Of a stretch of DNA of 64,000 nucleotides, positions 42,161 to 49,373 are shown piece by piece (within the stretch, counting starts at the first letter, position 1; every line of letters begins with the position of its first letter). Origin of the DNA: Variovorax sp. J22G73 (lineage in GTDB: Bacteria > Pseudomonadota > Gammaproteobacteria > Burkholderiales > Burkholderiaceae_C). The translations under genes and the position numbers were made by a program. The notes beneath the pieces are model-generated. The model was not told where the DNA came from and did not search any database. It worked only from the letters and a program-made list of their open reading frames with translations. The DNA lies in the NCBI RefSeq assembly GCF_030317035.1, contig NZ_JASZYK010000008.1:124001-188000 (forward strand), read 5' to 3'.

Positions 42161-42646
42161 TCAGCAGTTGTTGCGCTTGATGCCTGCCAGGTTGCAGGGC
42201 CGCTGGCCGGGCGGGGGGCCGGGGTCGCGCACCTGGTGCGGCGGGCGGCGAATGGGGCGGACGCCGTCGTAGTACGGGTCGTCGGGGCCCAAGATGTAGA
42301 CCGGCGGGTCGCTCGCCGGCCGCTGCTGCGTGTCGGCGGGGTAGCGCGGAATGATGGCCGGGCCCGAGGGCGGATTGGCGGCCTGCTGGGTCGCCGCAGG
42401 TGGTGCGGACTGGGTGGACTGGGTGGATTGCGCAGGTGCCGCGCCGGCCGGCGGGGTGTACGCGCGCCGCGTTTCATCGACCGGCGGCGACTCCAGGATC
42501 TGCACCTGCGCTGCGCGCTTGCTGCCCGGCGGGCAGGCGACGTTGGTGTACGAGATGGCCCCGCTGGCGTCGGTGCAGCGCACGACTTCCGCGTGCGCGC
42601 CCAGGGCGACGGTGAAGATCGACAGGAACAGGGCCAGGGAGCGCAT
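42161..42646 (-). CDS. DUF4124 domain-containing exported protein
   Basis: The product (161 aa) has a signal peptide (MRSLALFLSIFTVALGAHA) and a short DUF4124 domain (EVVRCTDASGAISYTNVACP, two Cys), followed by a long disordered region rich in Pro, Gln, Ser and Thr and a C-terminal Cys pair (CNLAGIKRNNC). DUF4124 proteins are periplasmic and of unknown function. It lies 7 bases upstream of the RNase H-like gene. The four cysteines probably form disulfides after export. Confidence 0.82.
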   Translation of the reverse strand: MRSLALFLSIFTVALGAHAEVVRCTDASGAISYTNVACPPGSKRAAQVQILESPPVDETRRAYTPPAGAAPAQSTQSTQSAPPAATQQAANPPSGPAIIPRYPADTQQRPASDPPVYILGPDDPYYDGVRPIRRPPHQVRDPGPPPGQRPCNLAGIKRNNC

Positions 42647-42763
42647 CGGATGAGGTCTGGTGAAGATCCGGGAGGAAGAGCCGTGGGAAAGAATGTGGCC
42701 CCACTGTAGCCGCAGCGCCCGCGCCCGGCGAGCCCCACGCGCACGCCCCCACTCACCGCGTCG

Positions 42764-43762
42764 TCATTCGGGCTCGATGCCCGCCGCGCGAATCACCCGC
42801 CCCCACTTCTGCGACTCGGCCGCCTGGAACTGCGCCAGCCCCTCGGGCGTGCTGGTGACGGCCTCGCCGCTGGTGGTGGCCTGGTAGGCCACGACCGAGG
42901 GCGCGGCCGACACCTTGATCATCATGTCGTTCAGCTTCTGCGTGATGGCCGCGGGCGCGCCGGGCGGCAGGTACACGGCCGTCCAGTAGGACATGTCGTA
43001 GCCCTTCACGCCGGCCTCTTCCACGGTGGGCAGCGCGGGCACGGCGGCCAGGCGCTTGTTGCCGCTGACGGCCAGCGCGCGCAGCTTGCCGCTCTTCACC
43101 TGCGGCAGCGCGGTGGGCGCGTCGGCGAACATGAAGTCGACCTGCGCGCCCAGCAGGTCGGTGATGGCCAGCGGGTTGCTCTTGTAGGGCACGTTGACCA
43201 CGTCGATGCCCGCCATCTGCTTGAGCAGCTCGCTGGCCACGCGGCTCGACGAACTGCCGCTGCCGAAGTTGAGCTTGCCCGGCGCCCTCTTGGCGGCGGC
43301 CACCAGGTCGGCCACCGACTTGATGGGCGATTCGGCATTCACCAGCAGCAGCATGTGGCCCTTGGACAGCAGCGCGACCGGGGTGAAGTCTTTCACCGGG
43401 TCGTAGGGCAGCTTCTTGAACAGGTGCTCGTTGGCCGCGTGCGTGGTGTTGGTGGTCATGAGCATCGTGTAGCCGTCGGGCGCGGCCTTGGCCACGTACT
43501 GCGCGGCAATGAAGCCGCTGGCGCCGGCCCGGTTGTCCACGATGACGGGCACCTTGTATTCCGCACCCAGCGCCTGCGCCATGCTGCGCGCCTGCTGGTC
43601 GGTGCCGCTGCCCGCGCCGAAGGGCACGACGATGGTGATGGGCTTGCTCGGGTAGGTCTGCGCGTGCGCAGGAACGGCCGCGGCCGCAACGGCGAGCAGG
43701 GCCGCGCACAGCGTGGCTGATAAAGCCAGCGGCGCGCGAAGTCGGTGGAAGAAGGGGGGCAC
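42764..43762 (-). CDS. Bug-type tripartite tricarboxylate transporter solute receptor (1 of 3)
   Basis: The product (332 aa) has a signal peptide ending near PAHAQ and the Bug/TctC fold: YPSKPITIVVPFGAGSGTDQ, VPVIVDNRAGASGFIAAQYV, APDGYTMLM, YDPVKDFTPVALL and VPYKSNPLAITDLLGAQVDF. Such receptors bind carboxylates or related small acids in the periplasm. There are no TctA/TctB membrane genes here, as is usual for orphan Bug receptors in Burkholderiales. It lies downstream of an HMG-CoA-lyase-like gene and a CoA transferase on the same strand, so its ligand is probably an acid activated by that transferase (inference). Confidence 0.9.
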   Translation of the reverse strand: MPPFFHRLRAPLALSATLCAALLAVAAAAVPAHAQTYPSKPITIVVPFGAGSGTDQQARSMAQALGAEYKVPVIVDNRAGASGFIAAQYVAKAAPDGYTMLMTTNTTHAANEHLFKKLPYDPVKDFTPVALLSKGHMLLLVNAESPIKSVADLVAAAKRAPGKLNFGSGSSSSRVASELLKQMAGIDVVNVPYKSNPLAITDLLGAQVDFMFADAPTALPQVKSGKLRALAVSGNKRLAAVPALPTVEEAGVKGYDMSYWTAVYLPPGAPAAITQKLNDMMIKVSAAPSVVAYQATTSGEAVTSTPEGLAQFQAAESQKWGRVIRAAGIEPE

Positions 43763-43819
43763 GGTGTTGTCTCCTGTGGAATGTTCTTTGTGTGTGCGTC
43801 GTGGGCCGCTCGGCGGGCC

Positions 43820-44764
43820 TCAGTGCCGGAACCTGGCCAGCGTGCCGGCCCGCACGAGCTTGCCCGGCAGCGGGTGGCCGACGATGCCCTCGGCCATCTG
43901 CGCGCAGTCGATGAGCGCATCGAGGTCCACGCCGGTTTCGATGCCCATCTCTTCGCACATGAAGGCCAGGTCTTCGGTGCAGATGTTGCCGGCCGCGCCG
44001 GTGTGGCCCGCGAAGGGGCAGCCCCCCAGGCCGGCGCAGGCGCTGTCGAAGGTGTCGATGCCCATCTGCAGGCCCATGAGCGCGTTGGCCATGGCGGTGC
44101 CACGCGTGTCGTGCAGGTGCAGGCCCAGGCGCAGCGCGGGCCAGCGCTCGCGCACGGCGCCCACCACCGCGGCAATGGCGTTGGGCTGGGCCCAGCCCAC
44201 GGTGTCGGCCAGCCGCAGGATGGGCAGGCGCAGGCCGAAATCGGCCATCACCTCGAACATCTGCGCCACCCGCTCGACCACGGTGGCCGGGGCAATGGCG
44301 CCTTCGAGGTTGCAGCCGAAGGCGGTGGTGACGATGCCGCGCGTGACCGCGATGCCGTGGTCGACGCAGAAGGCCAGCGTTTCCCGCTGGGCCTCGCGCA
44401 GCGCGGCCAGGCTCTTGCCGCTGTTGCGCACCGAGAAGGCCTCGGACGCGTTGGTGCCGATGGTGCCTTCGATGTCCAGCTGGGTGCGCATGGCGCGCTG
44501 CATGCCGCGCAGGTTGAGCCACAGGCCGGTGTAGCGCACGCCGTCGCGCTTGCGTATCGACTGCGCGACCAGCTCGGCGTCGGCCATGCCGGGCACGCGC
44601 TCGGGGTTGACGAAGGACACGCACTGCACCTCCTGCAGCCCGGTGCCGGCCAGCGCCTCGATCAGGCGCACCTTCTCGGTCGATGCGATGTGGCGCGTCT
44701 CGATCTGGAAGCCCTCGCGCGGGCCCTCCTCGTGCAGGTGAACGCGGCGGGGCAGGTCAGACAT
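43820..44764 (-). CDS. Hydroxymethylglutaryl-CoA lyase-like enzyme (DRE-TIM family)
   Basis: The product (314 aa) is a TIM-barrel acyl-CoA lyase: EGPREGFQ near residues 13-20, LHLHDTRGTAMAN carrying the metal-binding HxH, and CPFAGHTGAAGN with the conserved Cys. HMG-CoA lyases usually read GPRDGLQ; here the Asp metal ligand is Glu, as in a branch of HMGL-like enzymes acting on other 3-hydroxyacyl-CoAs. The ATG at 44764 is preferred because AAGGAG lies 6 bases upstream; the ATG at 44770 would abut it. The gene overlaps the CoA transferase by 8 bases. Together they could activate and cleave a branched dicarboxylic acid. Confidence 0.87.
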   Translation of the reverse strand: MSDLPRRVHLHEEGPREGFQIETRHIASTEKVRLIEALAGTGLQEVQCVSFVNPERVPGMADAELVAQSIRKRDGVRYTGLWLNLRGMQRAMRTQLDIEGTIGTNASEAFSVRNSGKSLAALREAQRETLAFCVDHGIAVTRGIVTTAFGCNLEGAIAPATVVERVAQMFEVMADFGLRLPILRLADTVGWAQPNAIAAVVGAVRERWPALRLGLHLHDTRGTAMANALMGLQMGIDTFDSACAGLGGCPFAGHTGAAGNICTEDLAFMCEEMGIETGVDLDALIDCAQMAEGIVGHPLPGKLVRAGTLARFRH

Positions 44765-45968
44765 CGGCATCTCCTTGGGACTGTGCTTGGGGCTGTGCTT
44801 GGGGCTGTTGCGGTGCTTCCGTAGCGTGTTCGGTGGCTTGAACAGGCGCCCCGAACTCCGCGTTGTGCTGGCCCAGCCGCGGCGCGACCGAGCGGTGCGC
44901 GGGCCGCTGGCCGTCGATTGACAGCGGCAGCGCGGTCAGCCTGAAGTCTTCGCCCGGCACGGCCTGCAACATGCCCAGCGCCTCGACCTGCGGGTGCGCG
45001 ATGGCCTCGGGCACGGTGTGCACGGGCGCGCAGGGCACGCCGGCGGCGGCGAAGCGCGCGCTCCAGTGCGCGCGGCCGTGCGCGCGCAGCAGCGGCACGA
45101 TCTGCTCGAACAGCGCGGCCTTGTGCTGCAGCCGCAGCCGGTTGGTGGCAAAGCGCGCGTCGGTGGTCCAATCGTCGCGGCCGAGTTCGTGCGCGAACTT
45201 GGCGAACAGGCGGTCGTTGCCGCAGCACACCAGCAAGGGCGCGTCGGCGGTGTCGAAAGACTCGTAGGGCACGAAGCCCGGGTGGCCCGAGCGGTGGCGC
45301 TCCGGCAGGCGGCCTTCGTTGGCGTAGGCGTCGGCCTTCTGGCCGGTCCACACCAGCGCGGTTTCGAGCAACGACGCGCTCACCACCCCGCCCTTGCCCG
45401 TGGCATGGCGCCGCTGCAGCAGCGCGAGCGCGCCGATCACCGCCCACATGCCCGTGCCCTGGTCGCACACCGAGGCGCCGGTGCGCATCGGCGGATCGTC
45501 GGGCCCGCCGTTGATGCTCGACAGGCCGCTGAACGCCTGTATCAGCGGCTCGTAGCCCGGCTGCATGCCCAGCGGACCGGTGTGGCCGAAGGCGGAAATC
45601 TCGCAGTAGATGAGGCGCGGGTGGCGCGCGCACAGCGCGGGCCCGTCGATGCCCATGGCGCGCGTGACGCCGGGGCGCAGGTTGTGGATGAGGATGTCCG
45701 ACTCGCCCGCCAGCCGCTCGAACACGGCCATGCCTTCTGCGCTCTTCAGGTCGAGCGCGACCGACTTCTTGCCGCGGTTGAACACATGAAAGTTGAGCGC
45801 GTCGCCGTGCCTGAAGGCCGGGCCCATGTGGCGCGCGTCGTCGCCGCCTTCGGTGCGCTCCAGCTTGACGACGTCGGCGCCCAGGTCCGCCAGGATGGCG
45901 CCGGCAAAGGGCCCGGCCAGCACCTGTCCGAGTTCGAGCACCCGGATGCCTTCCAGTGTTTTTTGCAT
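44757..45968 (-). CDS. Class III CoA transferase (CaiB/BaiF family)
   Basis: The product (403 aa) matches the class III CoA transferases: LEGIRVLELGQVLAGPFAGA, LGADVVKLERTEGGDDAR, SVALDLKSAEGMAVFERLAG, CEISAFGHTGPLGMQPGYEP and the segment ASVCDQGTGMWAVIGALALL. It moves CoA between carboxylic acids. The last 20 residues form a Gln-rich tail of PQAQ repeats, coded by a short DNA repeat (44772-44812). Its 3' end overlaps the HMG-CoA-lyase-like gene, so both are cotranslated. A LysR gene is divergent 145 bases away. Confidence 0.9.
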   Translation of the reverse strand: MQKTLEGIRVLELGQVLAGPFAGAILADLGADVVKLERTEGGDDARHMGPAFRHGDALNFHVFNRGKKSVALDLKSAEGMAVFERLAGESDILIHNLRPGVTRAMGIDGPALCARHPRLIYCEISAFGHTGPLGMQPGYEPLIQAFSGLSSINGGPDDPPMRTGASVCDQGTGMWAVIGALALLQRRHATGKGGVVSASLLETALVWTGQKADAYANEGRLPERHRSGHPGFVPYESFDTADAPLLVCCGNDRLFAKFAHELGRDDWTTDARFATNRLRLQHKAALFEQIVPLLRAHGRAHWSARFAAAGVPCAPVHTVPEAIAHPQVEALGMLQAVPGEDFRLTALPLSIDGQRPAHRSVAPRLGQHNAEFGAPVQATEHATEAPQQPQAQPQAQSQGDADV

Positions 45969-46113
45969 GTCCGCGGCCCGGGGGAACCGGGCTTGTCTCT
46001 GTGTGGTGTGGGCGAGTCTGGCCCTCGGCCATTGATCTGGGAAGACGAATATTTCTATATCTGTGATAACTTGGCCGGATCAATCCCGACCGGGTCACGC
46101 CCGCGCCGTTCCC

Positions 46114-47013
46114 GTGCGAATCGACATCACCCTGCAGCAGCTGCAAGCCTTCGTGGAGGTCGCGAAAACCTCCAACTTTCGCGCGGCGGCGCATGCGCTG
46201 CATGTGTCGCAGCCGGCGCTGAGCCGCACCATCCGCATCGTCGAGGAACTGGCCGGCGCGCGGCTGTTCGACCGCGACACGCGGCATGTGGAGCTGACGC
46301 CCGCGGGCCGCGAGCTGCTGCCGATTGCGCTGCGCATCCTGGAGAACTTTCACAGCTCGTTCAGCGAGCTGTCGCAGTTCCTGGAAGGGCGCAGCGGGCA
46401 CCTCACCATTGCCGCGCTGCCCTCCACGGGCTCGGCGATGCTGCCCAACGCCATCGCGGAATTTCGCGCGAGCCATCCGCAGGTGGCGTTCTCGTTCATC
46501 GAAGGGCCGGCGGAGCTGGTGCGCTCGGCGGTGGACGAAGGCCGGGCCGATTTCGGCATCAGCGTGCGCCCCGGCCCGCAGGAGCCGATGCAGTACCGCC
46601 ACCTGATCGACGACCCCTTCGTGCTGCTGTGCCGGCGCGACGACGCGCTGGCGGGGCGGGCCTCGGTGGCGTGGTCGGTGTTTGCCACGCGGCCCTTCAT
46701 TGCCAGCGGCTTTCGCAGCAGCATCCGCCCGATCACCGACGCGGCCTTTCTGCAGCGCGGGCTGCAGGTGGTGCCGGCGCTGGAGTACCCGAGCGTGGCC
46801 GCGGCCGGCGCGCTGGTGGCGGCGGGGCTGGGCATCACGGCGCTGCCTCGGCTGGCGCTGCAGCTCACGCGCAACGACGACCTGGTGACGGTGCCGCTGC
46901 AGCGCCCGGCCATGTCGCGCCCCATCGGGCTGGTGACGCGCGCGGGGCGCTCGCCCTCGCCGGTGGGGCGGGCCTTCATGGACCTGCTGCACCGCAGGGA
47001 GGCCGCGCGCTGA
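46114..47013 (+). CDS. LysR-family regulator divergent from the CoA-transferase operon
   Basis: The product (299 aa) has a LysR helix-turn-helix (FVEVAKTSNFRAAAHALHVS then QPALSRTIRIVEELAGARLF) and a LysR substrate-binding domain (about 90-290). The start is set at GTG 46114, just before the IDITLQQLQAF that opens LysR proteins; a longer frame from GTG 46063 would add 17 residues coded by the likely operator region. That region, 46047-46072, is a conspicuous A/T island in GC-rich sequence. The gene probably controls the CoA transferase/lyase/Bug operon. Confidence 0.87.
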   Translation: MRIDITLQQLQAFVEVAKTSNFRAAAHALHVSQPALSRTIRIVEELAGARLFDRDTRHVELTPAGRELLPIALRILENFHSSFSELSQFLEGRSGHLTIAALPSTGSAMLPNAIAEFRASHPQVAFSFIEGPAELVRSAVDEGRADFGISVRPGPQEPMQYRHLIDDPFVLLCRRDDALAGRASVAWSVFATRPFIASGFRSSIRPITDAAFLQRGLQVVPALEYPSVAAAGALVAAGLGITALPRLALQLTRNDDLVTVPLQRPAMSRPIGLVTRAGRSPSPVGRAFMDLLHRREAAR

Positions 47014-47047
47014 GCTGGCTCTTTCGCGCTGCGGCATGATCGCGGCC

Positions 47048-47836
47048 ATGCAAGAAAACGCCCCGGAAAAGGCTTCGAATGAAGCCTCGAGTAACACGCT
47101 GAAAGAAGCCCCGCACCCACTCGTCATCGTCAAGGTCGGCAGCACCTTCGAAGCCCTTCGCGCCCGCCGTGGCGACTTCGAACACTGGATTGCCGACGGG
47201 CTGGCCACGCAGTCGTTGCCGATCCTGGTGGTCGACCCGCGCCGGGGCGACACGCTGCCCGCAGTGGACGCGGTCTCCGGCGTGGTCGTGACGGGATCGC
47301 ACGCGATGGTGTCGCACCGCGAACCCTGGAGCGAAACCACCGCCGCCTGGCTCGCGCAGCTGGTGGCGCGCCGCACGCCGGTGCTGGGCATCTGCTACGG
47401 CCACCAGCTGCTCGCGTATGCGCTGGGCGGCGAGGCGGGCGACCACCCGCAAGGCGCGGAGGTGGGCACCGTGAGCGTCACGCTCGACGCCGCCGCCGCC
47501 ACCGACCCGCTGCTGCAGGGCCTGCCCGCGCAGTTTCCGGCGAACGTAGTGCACTGGCAAAGCGCGCTGCGGCTGCCCGAAGGGGCGGTGCGCCTGGCCG
47601 GCAACGACCACGAGCCGGTGCAGGCCTTTCGCGTGGGCGAGAGCGCCTGGGGCGTGCAGTTTCACCCCGAGTTCGACGACGAGGTGATGCGCGGCTACAT
47701 CGACATGCTGGCCGACGGCCTGCGCAAGGAAGGCGCCGACCCGGCGGCGCTGCGCGAGCACGTGGCCACCACGGGCGCGGCGGCCGGGTTGCTCGGGCGC
47801 TTCGCGCGCATCGTGGAAGCGCACGAAGGCGTTTGA
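47048..47836 (+). CDS. Class I glutamine amidotransferase (GMP-synthase-like)
   Basis: The product (262 aa) has a class I glutaminase domain (about residues 60-215): nucleophile Cys116 in GICYGHQLLAYALGG, and the His206-x-Glu208 pair in WGVQFHPEFDD. No synthetase domain is attached, so it belongs with stand-alone amidotransferases such as YfeJ-type or gamma-glutamyl hydrolase-like proteins. The true acceptor is unknown. ATGs at 47036 and 47048 are both possible; neither has a clear ribosome-binding site. The stop codon lies in a triple 10-bp repeat. It lies 34 bases after the LysR gene. Confidence 0.85.
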   Translation: MQENAPEKASNEASSNTLKEAPHPLVIVKVGSTFEALRARRGDFEHWIADGLATQSLPILVVDPRRGDTLPAVDAVSGVVVTGSHAMVSHREPWSETTAAWLAQLVARRTPVLGICYGHQLLAYALGGEAGDHPQGAEVGTVSVTLDAAAATDPLLQGLPAQFPANVVHWQSALRLPEGAVRLAGNDHEPVQAFRVGESAWGVQFHPEFDDEVMRGYIDMLADGLRKEGADPAALREHVATTGAAAGLLGRFARIVEAHEGV

Positions 47837-47857
47837 GGGCGTTTAAGGACGTTTGAG
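47828..47857 (+). repeat. Three tandem 10-bp units carrying stops in three frames
   Basis: GGCGTTTGAG, GGCGTTTAAG and GACGTTTGAG lie head to tail. The first contains the amidotransferase stop codon; because the unit is 10 bases long, the TGA, TAA and TGA fall in three different reading frames. The arrangement stops translation in any frame. Confidence 0.65.
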
Positions 47858-47981
47858 GGCAGCCCGGCGCCGGCCTTTCGTCGGAGCGCGACTACAAAAA
47901 GCGCCCCGCGCTTGGGTTAAGGTGCGGGCCATTCGTCGCTCGATCGTCGCCTTCAGAGACCGCCCCGTCTCCCCCCTCTTC

Positions 47982-48614
47982 ATGACCACGCCTTCACCCG
48001 CCCGCAAGCATTTCTCGATGATCCGGGAGTTCCACCTGGCCGACGTGTTCACGCTCGGCAACGCGGCATGCGGGGTGGGCGGGGTGTTCCTGGCCATGGC
48101 GTTCATGGCGAGCCAGTCGCTCACGCAGTTTTTGTGGGCGGCGGCGCTGGCACCGGCGGCCTTCATCTTCGACGTGTTCGACGGGCGCATCGCGCGCTGG
48201 CGCCAGACGCAGTCGGCGCTGGGCCGCGAGCTCGACTCGCTGGCCGACGTGATTTCCTTCGGCGTGGCGCCCGCCGCGCTCGGATTCGCGGCCGGCCTGA
48301 ACGGCGGGTGGGACTGCGCCATCCTCATCTACTTCGTGTGCTGCGGCGTGAGCCGGCTCGCGCGCTACAACGTGACGGCCGAATCGCTGTCCGAAGGCGC
48401 CAACAAGGTGAAGTACTTCGAAGGCACGCCCATTCCCACCAGCGTGGTGCTGGTGGGCGTGCTGGCGTACGCGGCCTGGCATGGCCGCATCGGCGATGCG
48501 CTGTGGGGCGGCGCCTGGGTGGTCGGGCCGTGGCAGTTGCACCCGCTCACGCTGATGTTCGCGCTGTCGGGCACGCTCATGATCAGCAAGACGCTGCGCA
48601 TCCCCAAGTTCTGA
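47982..48614 (+). CDS. pssA: CDP-alcohol phosphatidyltransferase (phosphatidylserine synthase-like)
   Basis: The product (210 aa) is an integral membrane enzyme with the CDP-alcohol signature FDGRIARWRQTQSALGRELD followed by SLAD, which carries the three metal-binding Asp residues. Several hydrophobic helices surround it. The N-terminal DVFTLGNAACGVGGVF matches PssA-type CDP-diacylglycerol-serine O-phosphatidyltransferases, which make phosphatidylserine for phosphatidylethanolamine synthesis. The ATG at 47982 is used; a longer frame from 47853 has no domain similarity. The gene stands alone, without psd. The symbol rests on subfamily resemblance; a related CDP-alcohol transferase is possible. 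Confidence 0.82.
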   Translation: MTTPSPARKHFSMIREFHLADVFTLGNAACGVGGVFLAMAFMASQSLTQFLWAAALAPAAFIFDVFDGRIARWRQTQSALGRELDSLADVISFGVAPAALGFAAGLNGGWDCAILIYFVCCGVSRLARYNVTAESLSEGANKVKYFEGTPIPTSVVLVGVLAYAAWHGRIGDALWGGAWVVGPWQLHPLTLMFALSGTLMISKTLRIPKF

Positions 48615-48701
48615 GTTGCTTCCCCACTGGTTTTTCCCACTGGTTTTCCCCGGGGTTTTTTGAGTTTTTTCTGAGTTTTCAACGACGAAGGAGACTGGCT
48701 C

Positions 48702-49277
48702 ATGAAGCTGTATTTCGACCCGCACAGCCGCTCGCAGGTGGCCAAGTGGATGCTCGACGAGGCGGGCGTCGACTACGAGATCGTCACCACCCTCATCAAG
48801 GACAAGGCGCACAAGAAGCCCGAGTACCTGAAGATCAACCCCGCGGGCAAGCTGCCCGCGCTGGTCGACGGGCGCACGCGCGTCTTCGAGAACGCGGCCA
48901 TCTGCATGTACGTGGCCGAGAAGTTTCCCGGCAAGCAGCTCGCCCCGCCCGTGGGGTCGCCCGAGCGCGGGCGCTACCTGTCGCTGATGGTCTATTCGAC
49001 CTCGCAGCTGGAGCCCGCGATGGGCGACAGCCTCATGAAGATTCGCAGCAACAACAGCGCGCGCGGCTGGACCGACTTCGAGCACGCCAAGGACGCGGTG
49101 GAGCGCGAACTGGGCGAAGGCCCTTACCTTTTCGGCGCGCGCTTCACCGCGGCGGACGTGATGATCGGCTCGATGTTCATCTGGCACCGCGCCTTCGGCG
49201 GGCACTCGAACCGACCCAAGATCGATGCCTACATCAACCGGCTGCAGGCCCGGCCCAAGGGCATGAAGTTCGGCTGA
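48702..49277 (+). CDS. Glutathione S-transferase family protein
   Basis: The product (191 aa) has a thioredoxin-like N-terminal GST domain (MKLYFDPHSRSQVAKWMLDE, NPAGKLPALVDGRTRVFENA with the cis-Pro and the E-N glutathione-binding pair) and an all-helical C-terminal domain (FGARFTAADVMIGSMFIWH). It conjugates or transfers glutathione; the substrate is unknown. AAGGAG lies upstream of the ATG. A T-rich region with a 12-bp direct repeat (48623-48647) precedes it. It is a single gene. Confidence 0.9.
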   Translation: MKLYFDPHSRSQVAKWMLDEAGVDYEIVTTLIKDKAHKKPEYLKINPAGKLPALVDGRTRVFENAAICMYVAEKFPGKQLAPPVGSPERGRYLSLMVYSTSQLEPAMGDSLMKIRSNNSARGWTDFEHAKDAVERELGEGPYLFGARFTAADVMIGSMFIWHRAFGGHSNRPKIDAYINRLQARPKGMKFG

Positions 49278-49373
49278 GCAGCGCGCGGGCGTGCCGCGCC
49301 GGTGACAGACGCGGCAGCGGGCACGCCCTTTAATCGGCTTGCCGATTCACTCCAAGAACAACACGCCCGCACC

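Noticed and set aside
48648..48660. CCCCGGGG followed by T run as a terminator
   Set aside because: The palindrome has no loop and cannot form a hairpin of useful size; the stretch is better explained by T-rich repeats.
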